Shown here: in pieces, positions 1 through 6,558 of the stretch
Layout: every line of letters begins with the position of its first letter
Numbering within the stretch: position 1 is the first letter of the stretch
DNA from: Paenibacillus alkalitolerans
GTDB lineage: Bacteria; Bacillota; Bacilli; Paenibacillales; YIM-B00363
Direction of reading: 5' to 3'
NCBI RefSeq assembly: GCF_016482785.1
Contig: NZ_JAEMXM010000001.1
Location: 372,001-436,000 of the forward strand
DNA: 64,000 bases
Notes under the pieces: generated by a model
The model's input: the letters and a program-made list of their open reading frames with translations, nothing else
The model's database searches: none
Told to the model about the DNA's origin: nothing
Made by a program: the position numbers and the translations under genes

Positions 1-2160
1 CGTGGCACTTTCGACGAGCAAGGGTTCCGCCCGTTCCCACTGCTGCTGCGCCACCAGGATGTAACTCAGAGAACCTAAGGATGACGCAAGGCTCCAATCG
101 TCACCTGAATTCCTGGCATGCAGCACGCTCTCTTCTGCTAGCCGAATCGCTTCGTCCGTCAAGCCCGAATGCGATGCCAGCTGAGTAAGCATGCGAAGCT
201 GAGATGCCAGGAGCGCCGGATGACCGAGCTTGCGAGCTTCATCCGCGCTTTGTCTGGCCAGGTCTTCGGCTTCCTGGACTTCTCCCATGACCCACAGCAA
301 CACGCTAAGACCATGCTTCGCTTTTACCGCGTGTTCTTGAACGGAAGTTTGACTGTGCGTCGCCAGAGCCGCACGCAGCTGCGCGGATCCTTCCTGCAAG
401 GTCCCTTCATGCAGCCAGTAATAATAGAGGCAGGACGCCATTCGTATTGCAGCTTCCGCCCGCGGATGATCGCAGGCTAGTTTCAGCGCGGAGCGAATGT
501 TGGCGTATTCCCGCCGAATCGCCACGAATGCGGCATCCCGGTCTCGACTGCGGAACCCCCGTTCCGCTCTTTCTACGAATCGACAGTAGTGCTCGACGAA
601 GCGGCGGATCATCCGTTCGCGTTCCTCGCCGGTGCAGTGCCTCTCCCATTGTTCGCTTCCAAATTGTTTAATCGTCTCGAGCATCGCATATCTGCGCCTA
701 GGTCCGCTACTCGCCAAATCAACAGATAGGAACGATTTATTGAATAGGCTAGCAACCAAGCTTAAGGCCTCCTGACGATCGAACCGTCCGAGCGAGGGGT
801 TCGATTCCTCATCCACGCAGATCTGTTCGACCGCTTCCAGCTCGAATCCCCCGGTAAAAGCAATCAGCTTCCGCAGCAGCTGCCGCTCTTGCTCCGTGAG
901 CAGGGCGAAGCTCCATTCCAGGGTGGCTCGAAGCGATTGATGACGGGGTGCGGCCGTTCGCTTCCCGGCTGTAAGGACGGCGAACATATCGGACAGCCGT
1001 TCGTCGAGTTGCTCGATGCTGAGCACGTTCGTCCGGGCGGCTGCCAGCTCGATGGACAGCGGGATGCCCTCCAGACGTTTGCAGATTCGCCCGACGATCT
1101 TCACGTCCGCTTCCGATACGCGGAAGGAGGGAGACACGGCGGTCGCGCGCTCGATAAACAGCTGAACGGACTCGCGGGACAGAATGGCGTCATCTGACGC
1201 ATGATCCCGCAGCTCATTCTCCGTGGGGAACGTGAGCGGCGGAATCCTCCATACGCGCTCCATGCCGATGTTCAACGGCTCCTGGCTGGTGGCCAAAATA
1301 ACGACCCTAGGGGAGGCCGACAACAACCGCTCGATGAGAGAAGAGCAGAAATCGATCAAGTGCTCGCAGTTGTCGAACACGAGAAGCATGCATTTGTTCC
1401 GGATATGGTTGAGCAAGGACTCGATAAGCGGCCTTTCCTTCTGTTCCTTGACGCCCAATACCGACGTGATGATTCTCAGCGCCGAGAGCGTATCCATCGC
1501 CGAAGCGAGCTCGAACAGCCACACGCCGTCGGGATAAGAAAGGCAGGCGTCCGATGCGACCTTATACGCCAGGCGCGTCTTGCCACTTCCCCCGGCACCC
1601 GCGAGCGTGACGAGGGGGGAATCGGCAAGATGTTGCCGAATCTCCCAGACCTGTTCGAGGCGGCCGATAAATGAGGACATTCTGCTTGGTAGATTCGTTG
1701 CTCCATATGGTGCGGTAGCACTTCGCGGCGATTCATCGGTCCTGTGTGCCGGCAAACCTGCCGATCGGATTCCGGAGTGAACGTCAGCCTCTCTACCCGC
1801 AGAAGCAGCTGCGAGAATCGCCTCGAACCATTGTTCGTCAAAAAGGGGATACATCCGGTTGTTTCCTGACCTGTCGTCATGGAATCGACGGACCGTCTCC
1901 CAAAGCAACTGAGCCTCCGCGCGCTCGGAACCGCGAAGAAACTTTTGTTCAACGACAAAAAGTTGAATCAGCAATTGCAGATTATGAGCGCTCGGCAGCC
2001 GTTCGCCATTTTCCCACTGCTGAATCGTCCTTATCTCCACCCCGATCCGCTTGGACAGATCGATCTGCCGCAGCTTCGCCCTTACGGCCGGGCCCGGTCT
2101 CTGCCGCAGTTTGCGAATCATCTCTTCCGGCCATATCCGTTCCGTTTGATTACCTGCCAT
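1..2160 (-). CDS. XRE-type HTH / P-loop ATPase transcriptional regulator (3' end outside window)
   Basis: The frame is open for 720 codons from an ATG at 2160 to the window edge, so the protein is C-terminally incomplete here. The start has GGGAGGAG five bases upstream. Residues about 15-70 form a helix-turn-helix of XRE type (with IRTIQQWENGERLPS). A P-loop, LAGAGGSGKTRLA, lies near residue 185, followed by an LLVFDNCEHL Walker B and the NB-ARC-like ATPase region seen in the AfsR/COG3903 group of STAND regulators. The last ~250 residues are alpha-helical repeats of TPR character. Such proteins couple ligand or partner binding to ATP-driven switching of transcription. No target can be named. 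The gene stands alone and its upstream region carries an unusual repeat (2180-2255). No frameshift is seen. Confidence 0.85.
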   Translation of the reverse strand, partial: MAGNQTERIWPEEMIRKLRQRPGPAVRAKLRQIDLSKRIGVEIRTIQQWENGERLPSAHNLQLLIQLFVVEQKFLRGSERAEAQLLWETVRRFHDDRSGNNRMYPLFDEQWFEAILAAASAGREADVHSGIRSAGLPAHRTDESPRSATAPYGATNLPSRMSSFIGRLEQVWEIRQHLADSPLVTLAGAGGSGKTRLAYKVASDACLSYPDGVWLFELASAMDTLSALRIITSVLGVKEQKERPLIESLLNHIRNKCMLLVFDNCEHLIDFCSSLIERLLSASPRVVILATSQEPLNIGMERVWRIPPLTFPTENELRDHASDDAILSRESVQLFIERATAVSPSFRVSEADVKIVGRICKRLEGIPLSIELAAARTNVLSIEQLDERLSDMFAVLTAGKRTAAPRHQSLRATLEWSFALLTEQERQLLRKLIAFTGGFELEAVEQICVDEESNPSLGRFDRQEALSLVASLFNKSFLSVDLASSGPRRRYAMLETIKQFGSEQWERHCTGEERERMIRRFVEHYCRFVERAERGFRSRDRDAAFVAIRREYANIRSALKLACDHPRAEAAIRMASCLYYYWLHEGTLQEGSAQLRAALATHSQTSVQEHAVKAKHGLSVLLWVMGEVQEAEDLARQSADEARKLGHPALLASQLRMLTQLASHSGLTDEAIRLAEESVLHARNSGDDWSLASSLGSLSYILVAQQQWERAEPLLVESAT

Positions 2161-2179
2161 TTATTCTCCTCCCGATAAC

Positions 2180-2219
2180 ACGAACTTACACGAACTTACA
2201 CGAACTCTTCGTACGAACT
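2180..2219. repeat. 10-bp phased ACGAACT repeats upstream of the regulator
   Basis: ACGAACT begins at 2180, 2190 and 2200, exactly one helical turn apart, with a fourth copy at 2213. The block lies 20-60 bases upstream of the regulator start at 2160, where an operator or promoter would sit. It could be an autoregulatory binding site or a replication-slippage product. Confidence 0.6.
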
Positions 2220-2229
2220 CGCCTGCATT

Positions 2230-2255
2230 CTTAGCATAGACGTCATCGTGCTAAG
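2230..2255. promoter_or_regulatory. inverted repeat CTTAGCA-N12-TGCTAAG
   Basis: Perfect 7-bp arms, CTTAGCA and TGCTAAG, are separated by 12 bases just upstream of the phased repeats. The symmetry fits a dimeric DNA-binding protein and the position fits control of the minus-strand regulator gene. The inner CGTGCTAAG also resembles the inner end of Tn3-family inverted repeats, but the 30 bases beyond it do not continue the match. Confidence 0.4.
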
Positions 2256-2327
2256 ATTCAATCATACCGAACACGCCGAGTAAGCGTGAGGAAAAGACTA
2301 AAGGAAAACGAGAAGGAGGAATGCGGC

Positions 2328-2408
2328 ATGCCATTCGTACGCATCGCATTGATGAAGGGCAAATCGGCGGAGTATCAAAAGAATGATGTTCCCACGCTAT
2401 TTGGTTGA
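2328..2408 (+). pseudogene. tautomerase N-terminal fragment (26 codons)
   Basis: A good ribosome binding site (AGAAGGAGGA) precedes ATG and a reading frame beginning MPFVRIALMKGKSAEYQK. This is the start of a 4-oxalocrotonate tautomerase-family protein, with the catalytic Pro after the initiator Met. The similarity stops at about residue 18, where unrelated sequence follows and a stop comes eight codons later. Family members are usually 60-130 residues, so this is a truncated remnant. Confidence 0.6.
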
Positions 2409-2471
2409 TTTCGATGTGCAGAAGCTCCCTCGCGTCCGGACGGATGTGATCGTACGGCAAGAGTCACTGAC

Positions 2472-2660
2472 TGGGCGTAACGGCCTGAACTTACCGGGTG
2501 CCACCTGGTTGCTCTGTTGCCATGTGTAGTCGCCAGTCAGGTTGATGTGCTCCCATCCGAGTGGTGATAGGTGTTGTAATAGGTTGTCATTAATCGACCG
2601 TCCGCGTGCTCTTAACGACTGTATCGCCCGCTTACGCCGGCCCTCTTTCGTCAATTGCAC
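2472..2660 (-). pseudogene. Tn3-family transposase C-terminal remnant
   Basis: The minus-strand frame encodes [19 protein letters not shown] and then FRPLRP, the highly conserved C-terminus of Tn3-family TnpA. The intact transposase at 6543-9512 has the matching [19 protein letters not shown]. Only about 60 codons survive, the expected stop after FRPLRP is missing, and the 5' part is absent. It is more like Tn3/Tn21-type TnpA than like the intact neighbour, so it comes from a different, older element. Confidence 0.8.
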
Positions 2661-2711
2661 GGGGGTAAAGATAACCGAAAGGCGACCTTTTGAAAGTGGG
2701 TGAACGAAACC

Positions 2712-2864
2712 ATGTCCAAAACCGTAATCATGAAATTAAATGGCGGCCCTTATGTCATAAAAGGAGAGTTTGAAGTTGTAGACGGGAATGGAGCCGCTTT
2801 CGCTACAGGCGATGCGGTTGCCCTTTGCCGCGTACAGGGCTGCTCCGAGCGCAGAGGTAGCTAA
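2712..2864 (+). pseudogene. truncated CDGSH-type iron-sulfur protein
   Basis: The frame starts [18 protein letters not shown] and reaches VALCRVQGCSERRGS before a TAA at 2862. The first 45 residues match small CDGSH/NEET-domain proteins, whose [2Fe-2S] site has the pattern CxC-x2-S/T-x3-P-x-C-D-G-S/T-H. Here the second Cys is lost and the CDGSH segment is missing, so a cluster is very unlikely. The stop codon is directly followed by the ATG of the HD-domain gene (TAAATG), suggesting the foreign AT-rich gene was inserted into or fused onto the CDGSH gene. It may still be translated as a 50-residue peptide. Confidence 0.55.
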
Positions 2865-3458
2865 ATGGATATTGAAAGGTTTAATAAACAAATAGAGTTC
2901 ATTGTAGAAATTGACAAAGTGAAACAAATACTTAGGAACACTATTCTAATGGATGCTTCAAGGAAAGAGAATGATGCTGAACATACATGGCATATGGCTG
3001 TAGGAGCTATGATATTGTCTGAATATGCCAATGAAAGTAATTTGGATATGTTAAAGGTCTTTAAGATGATTTTGCTCCATGATATTGTGGAAATTGATGC
3101 TGGAGATACATTTGCTTATGGTAATGTGAACTGGCAGGAAACAGCTGAAAAAGAAAAAAAAGCCGCAGAAAGAATATTTGGAATATTACCAAATGACCAA
3201 GCTAATCAGTTAAAGGAAATCTGGAATGAATATGAAGAAGCAGAAACTCCTGAAGCAAAATTTGCCCAAGCAATGGACAGCTTTATGCCTATCCTCCATA
3301 ACTATAGAACTAGTGGCCTACAATGGAAAAAGTTAGGTGTCACAAGAGAAAAAGTATTATCAAGAAATAGAAGAATTGAGAACGGTTCTACCATCCTGTG
3401 GAGTTATATTGAAAATATTGTTAATGATGCAGTTGAGAAGGGTTTTTTGGAGCCATAA
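2865..3458 (+). CDS. HD-domain phosphohydrolase, YfbR/HDDC2-like
   Basis: The 197-residue protein has the HD-type metal site: His in NDAEHTWHMA (near residue 40), the His-Asp pair in ILLHDIVEIDAGDT (near 70-80) and Asp in AQAMDSFMP (near 140). Proteins of this group are mostly 5'-deoxynucleotidases acting on dNMPs in the cytoplasm; the exact substrate here is not evident. GAGGTAG precedes the ATG. The gene is clearly more AT-rich than its surroundings and sits abutted to a truncated CDGSH frame, which points to recent transfer from a low-GC donor. The frame is intact and probably functional. Confidence 0.8.
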   Translation: MDIERFNKQIEFIVEIDKVKQILRNTILMDASRKENDAEHTWHMAVGAMILSEYANESNLDMLKVFKMILLHDIVEIDAGDTFAYGNVNWQETAEKEKKAAERIFGILPNDQANQLKEIWNEYEEAETPEAKFAQAMDSFMPILHNYRTSGLQWKKLGVTREKVLSRNRRIENGSTILWSYIENIVNDAVEKGFLEP

Positions 3459-3542
3459 AAAATGTAGAATATCTTTTAGCTTGCGGAAAAGACGGTTTCA
3501 ACGATCAAACCATACGATTATTACGGAAGCGAGGGAATGTAC

Positions 3543-3860
3543 ATGTTATACGAGCTGCGCATTTATACGATTCATGAAGGGAGAATGGATGCGATTCAGC
3601 AGCGATTCGAGCGGCACACGCTCGGTATTTTCGAGCGGCTGGATATAAAAGTGGCCGATTTCTGGATCGATCAGACTGGGCATCCGAAGCTGTATTACGT
3701 GATGGAATACAAGAATATGGAAGATCGGCAGCTGAAGTGGGGCACGTTTGTGCAAGATCCGGAATGGGTCGAGGTGAAGCGCAAGTCCGAGGAAAGCGGT
3801 CCGATCGTAGCGAAGATAGAGGAAATATTTATGAAACGGGCCGAATTTTTTATGCGTTAA
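3543..3860 (+). CDS. NIPSNAP-family protein, copy 1
   Basis: A 105-residue protein starting MLYELRIYTIHEGRM, the signature start of the NIPSNAP family (a dimeric alpha/beta-barrel fold). A frame-matched ATG lies at 3537, but GCGAGGG is only two bases from it, so ATG 3543 with a seven-base spacer is preferred. The biochemical role of bacterial NIPSNAP proteins is poorly defined, and no catalytic residues can be assigned. A paralogue lies at 4720-5046 (about 45% identical by eye), suggesting an ancient tandem duplication later split by insertion debris. A strong hairpin terminator follows at 3891. Confidence 0.8.
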   Translation: MLYELRIYTIHEGRMDAIQQRFERHTLGIFERLDIKVADFWIDQTGHPKLYYVMEYKNMEDRQLKWGTFVQDPEWVEVKRKSEESGPIVAKIEEIFMKRAEFFMR

Positions 3861-3890
3861 CGTCGCTTGCCCTAGCAGTGGATATATTTG

Positions 3891-3930
3891 AACGAAGCCC
3901 AGCGGCAAAGGCTAGCCGCCGGGCTTCGTT
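3891..3930 (+). terminator. intrinsic terminator after NIPSNAP copy 1
   Basis: AACGAAGCCC and GGGCTTCGTT form a 10-bp stem, extended by GCGGC/GCCGC nearer the loop, followed by TTTCATTT. It lies 30 bases after the NIPSNAP stop codon. Confidence 0.75.
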
Positions 3931-3964
3931 TCATTTAAGCTCCCTTTCGACAGCAATTGTTAGA

Positions 3965-4100
3965 TTAATCACCGTCTTGCGCGGCTTGCTCCGCTTCATG
4001 AAGTTCCGCTCGCTCCGACCGGGCGATGAAGACCAGGGTTCCCAGCACTCCGCATACCGCAGCGCCGATCAGGAGCACCGCGATTTTCGTGAAAGGGGGA
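3965..4100 (-). pseudogene. C-terminal tail of a membrane protein (MFS-like)
   Basis: On the minus strand a frame without its own start encodes KIAVLLIGAAVCGVLGTLVF, one hydrophobic helix, then a charged tail ending at TAA (3965-3967). The helix-plus-tail pattern resembles the end of an MFS drug transporter, but the piece is too short for a firm family call. The upstream part is replaced by the IS1595-like transposase remnant, so the gene was cut by that insertion. Confidence 0.4.
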
Positions 4101-4470
4101 TTAATATCTGTCCGGCATCGCCGCAAGAAAACAATGCTTGGCGAAGATAAATGTTTGTCTCCTTTACAGGGAACAGACAGGAAGAAACTAACATGTTTTT
4201 CTTATTCAACGGTGTGTTCTCAAATTCCTTGCTATCTAAATATCGGAACCAAGCCAAGTAATTTTGCAGATACTTAGTTGCCACACCGTTGAAGCGGTCT
4301 ATCCAGCGTTTTAATCCTCTATGATAACTGTCCACATTGTGGTAAATGCCTTTTACACGCTGTTTCCCATCGGTTTTGAACCGATATTGAGACAAGCCCT
4401 TTTCGTTAGCAAAGGAACTTGAGGCTCTCCACGAACACACCGCGCATATCAGACTGTTAACCACCGTCAA
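4100..4470 (-). pseudogene. IS1595-family transposase C-terminal remnant
   Basis: The minus strand encodes GLSQYRFKTDGKQRVKGIYH and then SYHRGLKRWIDRFNGVATKY, ending in LAWFRYLDSKEF. This is the conserved C-terminal block of IS1595-family DDE transposases, which carries the last catalytic residue region. Upstream of about residue 25 the match is poor and the N-terminal two thirds are absent. No terminal inverted repeats were recognised. It is a dead fragment that replaces the 5' part of the neighbouring membrane-protein tail. Confidence 0.75.
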
Positions 4471-4628
4471 CGTCTTTGCCTCCGTGCCAAGACTTCAACA
4501 GCATCCCCTCATAAAAAAAATTCTAAAAAAGGATATTGACCGCATTGTTCATATCAGTTTAATAAATAAAGCCAAGGCTAATCTCGCACCCTGGCTTTGT
4601 TTTGTCTACAATTGCAAACAACATGATA

Positions 4629-4709
4629 GAACTTTATTTTCCCACGAAAGAACTCTAATTTCCATGAAAGGACTTTATTTTCCGCGAAAGATCTTTATTT
4701 TCCCTGATC
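4629..4709. repeat. four imperfect ~20-bp tandem repeats
   Basis: Units start at 4629, 4650, 4670 and 4690 and share the core ACTTTATTTTCC followed by a GAAAG-like end (unit 2 reads ACTCTAATTTCC). They lie between the IS1595 remnant and NIPSNAP copy 2, the last unit ending about 10 bases before its start. The size and head-to-tail array resemble transposase-binding sites at the ends of Mu/Tn7-like elements, but a regulatory array is equally possible. There are no spacers, so it is not CRISPR. Confidence 0.65.
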
Positions 4710-4719
4710 AGCGAGAACT

Positions 4720-5046
4720 TTGTTATATGAATTGCGGGTTTATCATATTCACCCTGGCAAGATGAAGGCGATCCAGGACCGGTTCCGGGACCATGTCCTT
4801 GCTTTGTTCGCGAAGCATGGCATGAACGTAACGCAGTTCTGGGAAGACTGGGACGAAAGCGAGAATCGGCTATACTATCTCGTCGAGCATGAAGACATGG
4901 ACGCGCGCAACTTGAACTACGACCGCTTCCGCAGCGATCCGGAATGGTTGGCGATCAAACAGGTGTCCGAGCTTGACGGTCCGCTCGTGGCGAAGCTGGA
5001 AAGCCTGTTCATGAAGAACGCGGCCTTCTTCACGGCCATGTCATGA
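4720..5046 (+). CDS. NIPSNAP-family protein, copy 2
   Basis: A 108-residue NIPSNAP protein beginning MLYELRVYHIHPGKM and ending FMKNAAFFTAMS, a paralogue of the protein at 3543-3860. The only start in the right place is TTG at 4720, with GCGAGA a few bases upstream; copy 1 has GCGAGGG and ATG at the equivalent position. Its leader has been replaced by the four tandem repeats, so expression may be altered or lost even though the frame is intact. Function is unknown beyond the family fold. Confidence 0.7.
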   Translation: MLYELRVYHIHPGKMKAIQDRFRDHVLALFAKHGMNVTQFWEDWDESENRLYYLVEHEDMDARNLNYDRFRSDPEWLAIKQVSELDGPLVAKLESLFMKNAAFFTAMS

Positions 5047-5165
5047 AATGAAGTCCCAATCAACGATGGCGCGCACTGCTTGACGACCATTCTGCCGCCG
5101 TATACGCCAACGATACGTCCAACGTGACCGATTCATAACGAACCGCAGCGGGGTACGCTGCAAGC

Positions 5166-5203
5166 CAAGAGCCGGAAGCTGTTCGCAGCGTTCCGGCTCT
5201 TCC
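5166..5203 (+). terminator. hairpin terminator after NIPSNAP copy 2
   Basis: AAGAGCCGGAA and TTCCGGCTCTT form an 11-bp stem around a short GC-rich loop, followed by CCCTTTGG. The T-run is weak. It lies about 120 bases after the stop at 5046, in a stretch where I see no gene. Confidence 0.55.
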
Positions 5204-5265
5204 CTTTGGTCGGCTTCGCGATGAAGCGCGACAAGCCGTCATGCGGCGCCTGCGTTTGTTTTTTT

Positions 5266-5646
5266 CTAGCGCCGCTGCATGCCGCCCGCCTTGCTTCTGA
5301 TCCAGTCGATCAGGAGAAGCGACAGCGGAATGAGGCTCTGCATGATCAAGCCGAGGGCCGGGTAGATCAAGACGAGATACGCGTGGAGTTCGCCGCTGTT
5401 ATGGAAGATCCAGGCCGAGCCGATCGCCGACAGCAGCGTGGGCGGGGCGATGAGCTCGCGGTAATTCCGGATGCGGAACAATTGGCTGACGCTTAGACAC
5501 AGAATGAAGAGCGATACCGACACTTTAACGAAATTGCCCATAACCCACAGCGCGACGGCAATCGCTTCCAGCCGCTCGAACGAGCCTTCGATGCCGATAT
5601 ATTGGATGACGACCAGGAACGAATAGTTCAGTTTGCCCGTCAACTG
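5266..5646 (-). pseudogene. spore germination permease (GerAB/Spore_permease) C-terminal remnant
   Basis: The frame encodes the last ~125 residues of a GerAB-type endospore germination permease: TGKLNYSFLVVIQYIGIEGS, then FERLEAIAVALWVMGNFVK and three further hydrophobic helices to the C-terminus. GerAB proteins are about 360 residues with ten helices and form the inner-membrane part of nutrient germinant receptors. Everything upstream of residue ~1 of this piece is missing, with a stop at 5659-5661, where DNA of the Tn3-family element begins. The TTG that opens the frame is therefore fortuitous. Confidence 0.75.
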
Positions 5647-5793
5647 ATGATCTGGGTGTTAATGTCGTTCTTCCTTCAGCTCCTTCCGCGTTATGCATAT
5701 AACAAGACAAGACTGAGATTTGTGACATCGGATCCAAAAATAACTTCGCCCATTAAAAACAGCTCAAGGTATTGTACTAGAGCTGGTTTTTGT

Positions 5794-5910
5794 TGTCTCG
5801 AAAAGCATGCTTTTCGAAACGCTATAAATCCCCCCTATTCTCGCGTCTCAAAAAATACTAAAATGAATTTAGAAACGTATCAATTTAGTACCATACTTTT
5901 TGAAACGATT
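5794..5910. promoter_or_regulatory. res recombination site of the Tn3-family element
   Basis: Three dyads lie directly upstream of tnpR. Subsite I is the near-perfect palindrome TCTCGAAAAGCATGC and its complement (about 5795-5821). Subsites II (about 5845-5880) and III (about 5881-5909) share CGTCTC-AAAAA and TTTGAAACGA ends. Three spaced dyads before a serine-resolvase gene are the standard res layout, bound by TnpR to resolve cointegrates, and would also repress tnpR and tnpA. Confidence 0.7.
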
Positions 5911-5928
5911 TTTAGGGGAGTGGATCGT

Positions 5929-6558
5929 TTGAAGCTGGCATATGGTCGGGTATCGGCTAAAGACCAAAATCCGGAACGTCAACTGATCAAGTTCCGGCAG
6001 TTAGGTGTTGATGATAGATATGTATTTGTAGATAAGCAGAGTGGCAAGGATTTCGAGAGGCCACGCTATCAGGCTATGCGGATGATGCTCCGGGAAGGTG
6101 ACCTGGTTTATATGGATGCGCTGGATCGCTTAGGACGTGATTACGATGGAATTGTAACGGAATGGAAATACATCACGCGTGAAATAAACGCTGATATTGT
6201 GTGCCTGGAAAATGAAGCATTGTTTGACAGCCGTAAGTTCAAAACGATGGGAGACATCGGTAAGCTGTTGGAGGATCAATTTCTAAGCATGCTGGCTTAC
6301 GTGGCCGAGCAGGAACGAAAAAAGAATCGGCAGCGACAATCGGAGGGAATCGAAGTTGCGCGGGCGGCTGGAGTAAGGTTCGGCAGGCCAAAGCAGGAAA
6401 TTGATGATGGTTTTATTCGGGTTTATTCAGATTGGAAAAAGGGGCGCATAACGGCTACGGAAGCGATGCGACAGCTCAGTATGAAAAAGCCGACCTTTTA
6501 CCGGCGCGTGAAGGAGTATGAGCAACTGGAGGATAACAGACGATGTACGCGAGAGTAA
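5929..6558 (+). CDS. tnpR: TnpR serine resolvase of the Tn3-family element
   Basis: A 209-residue serine recombinase. The catalytic Ser is in KLAYGRVSAKDQNPERQ (near residue 9), followed by the arginine-rich active-site segment YMDALDRLGRDYDGI and a C-terminal helix-turn-helix with ITATEAMRQLSMKKPTFYRR. The frame is open from 5602, but the family start and AGGGGAG eight bases upstream select TTG at 5929. It resolves transposition cointegrates at res. The gene overlaps tnpA by 16 bases, so the two are translationally linked. Confidence 0.9.
   Translation: MKLAYGRVSAKDQNPERQLIKFRQLGVDDRYVFVDKQSGKDFERPRYQAMRMMLREGDLVYMDALDRLGRDYDGIVTEWKYITREINADIVCLENEALFDSRKFKTMGDIGKLLEDQFLSMLAYVAEQERKKNRQRQSEGIEVARAAGVRFGRPKQEIDDGFIRVYSDWKKGRITATEAMRQLSMKKPTFYRRVKEYEQLEDNRRCTRE

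Noticed and set aside
1476-1958. 160-codon open frame on the minus strand
   Set aside because: It is in another frame of the same strand as the XRE/ATPase gene, whose 720-codon frame contains the HTH and P-loop.
2251-2460. 69-codon minus-strand frame
   Set aside because: It overlaps the tautomerase fragment on the other strand, has no family resemblance and no good ribosome binding site.
4629-4709. CRISPR-like short repeats
   Set aside because: The units are directly joined without spacers, vary in sequence and have no cas genes nearby.
5047-5165. short plus-strand frame ending in a stop near 5137, possible gene tail
   Set aside because: About 24 codons without a recognisable family; too short to call a remnant.
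5654-5693. possible left inverted repeat of the Tn3 element
   Set aside because: It has GGG at one end and CGTTA at the other, but the 30 bases between do not match the right repeat.
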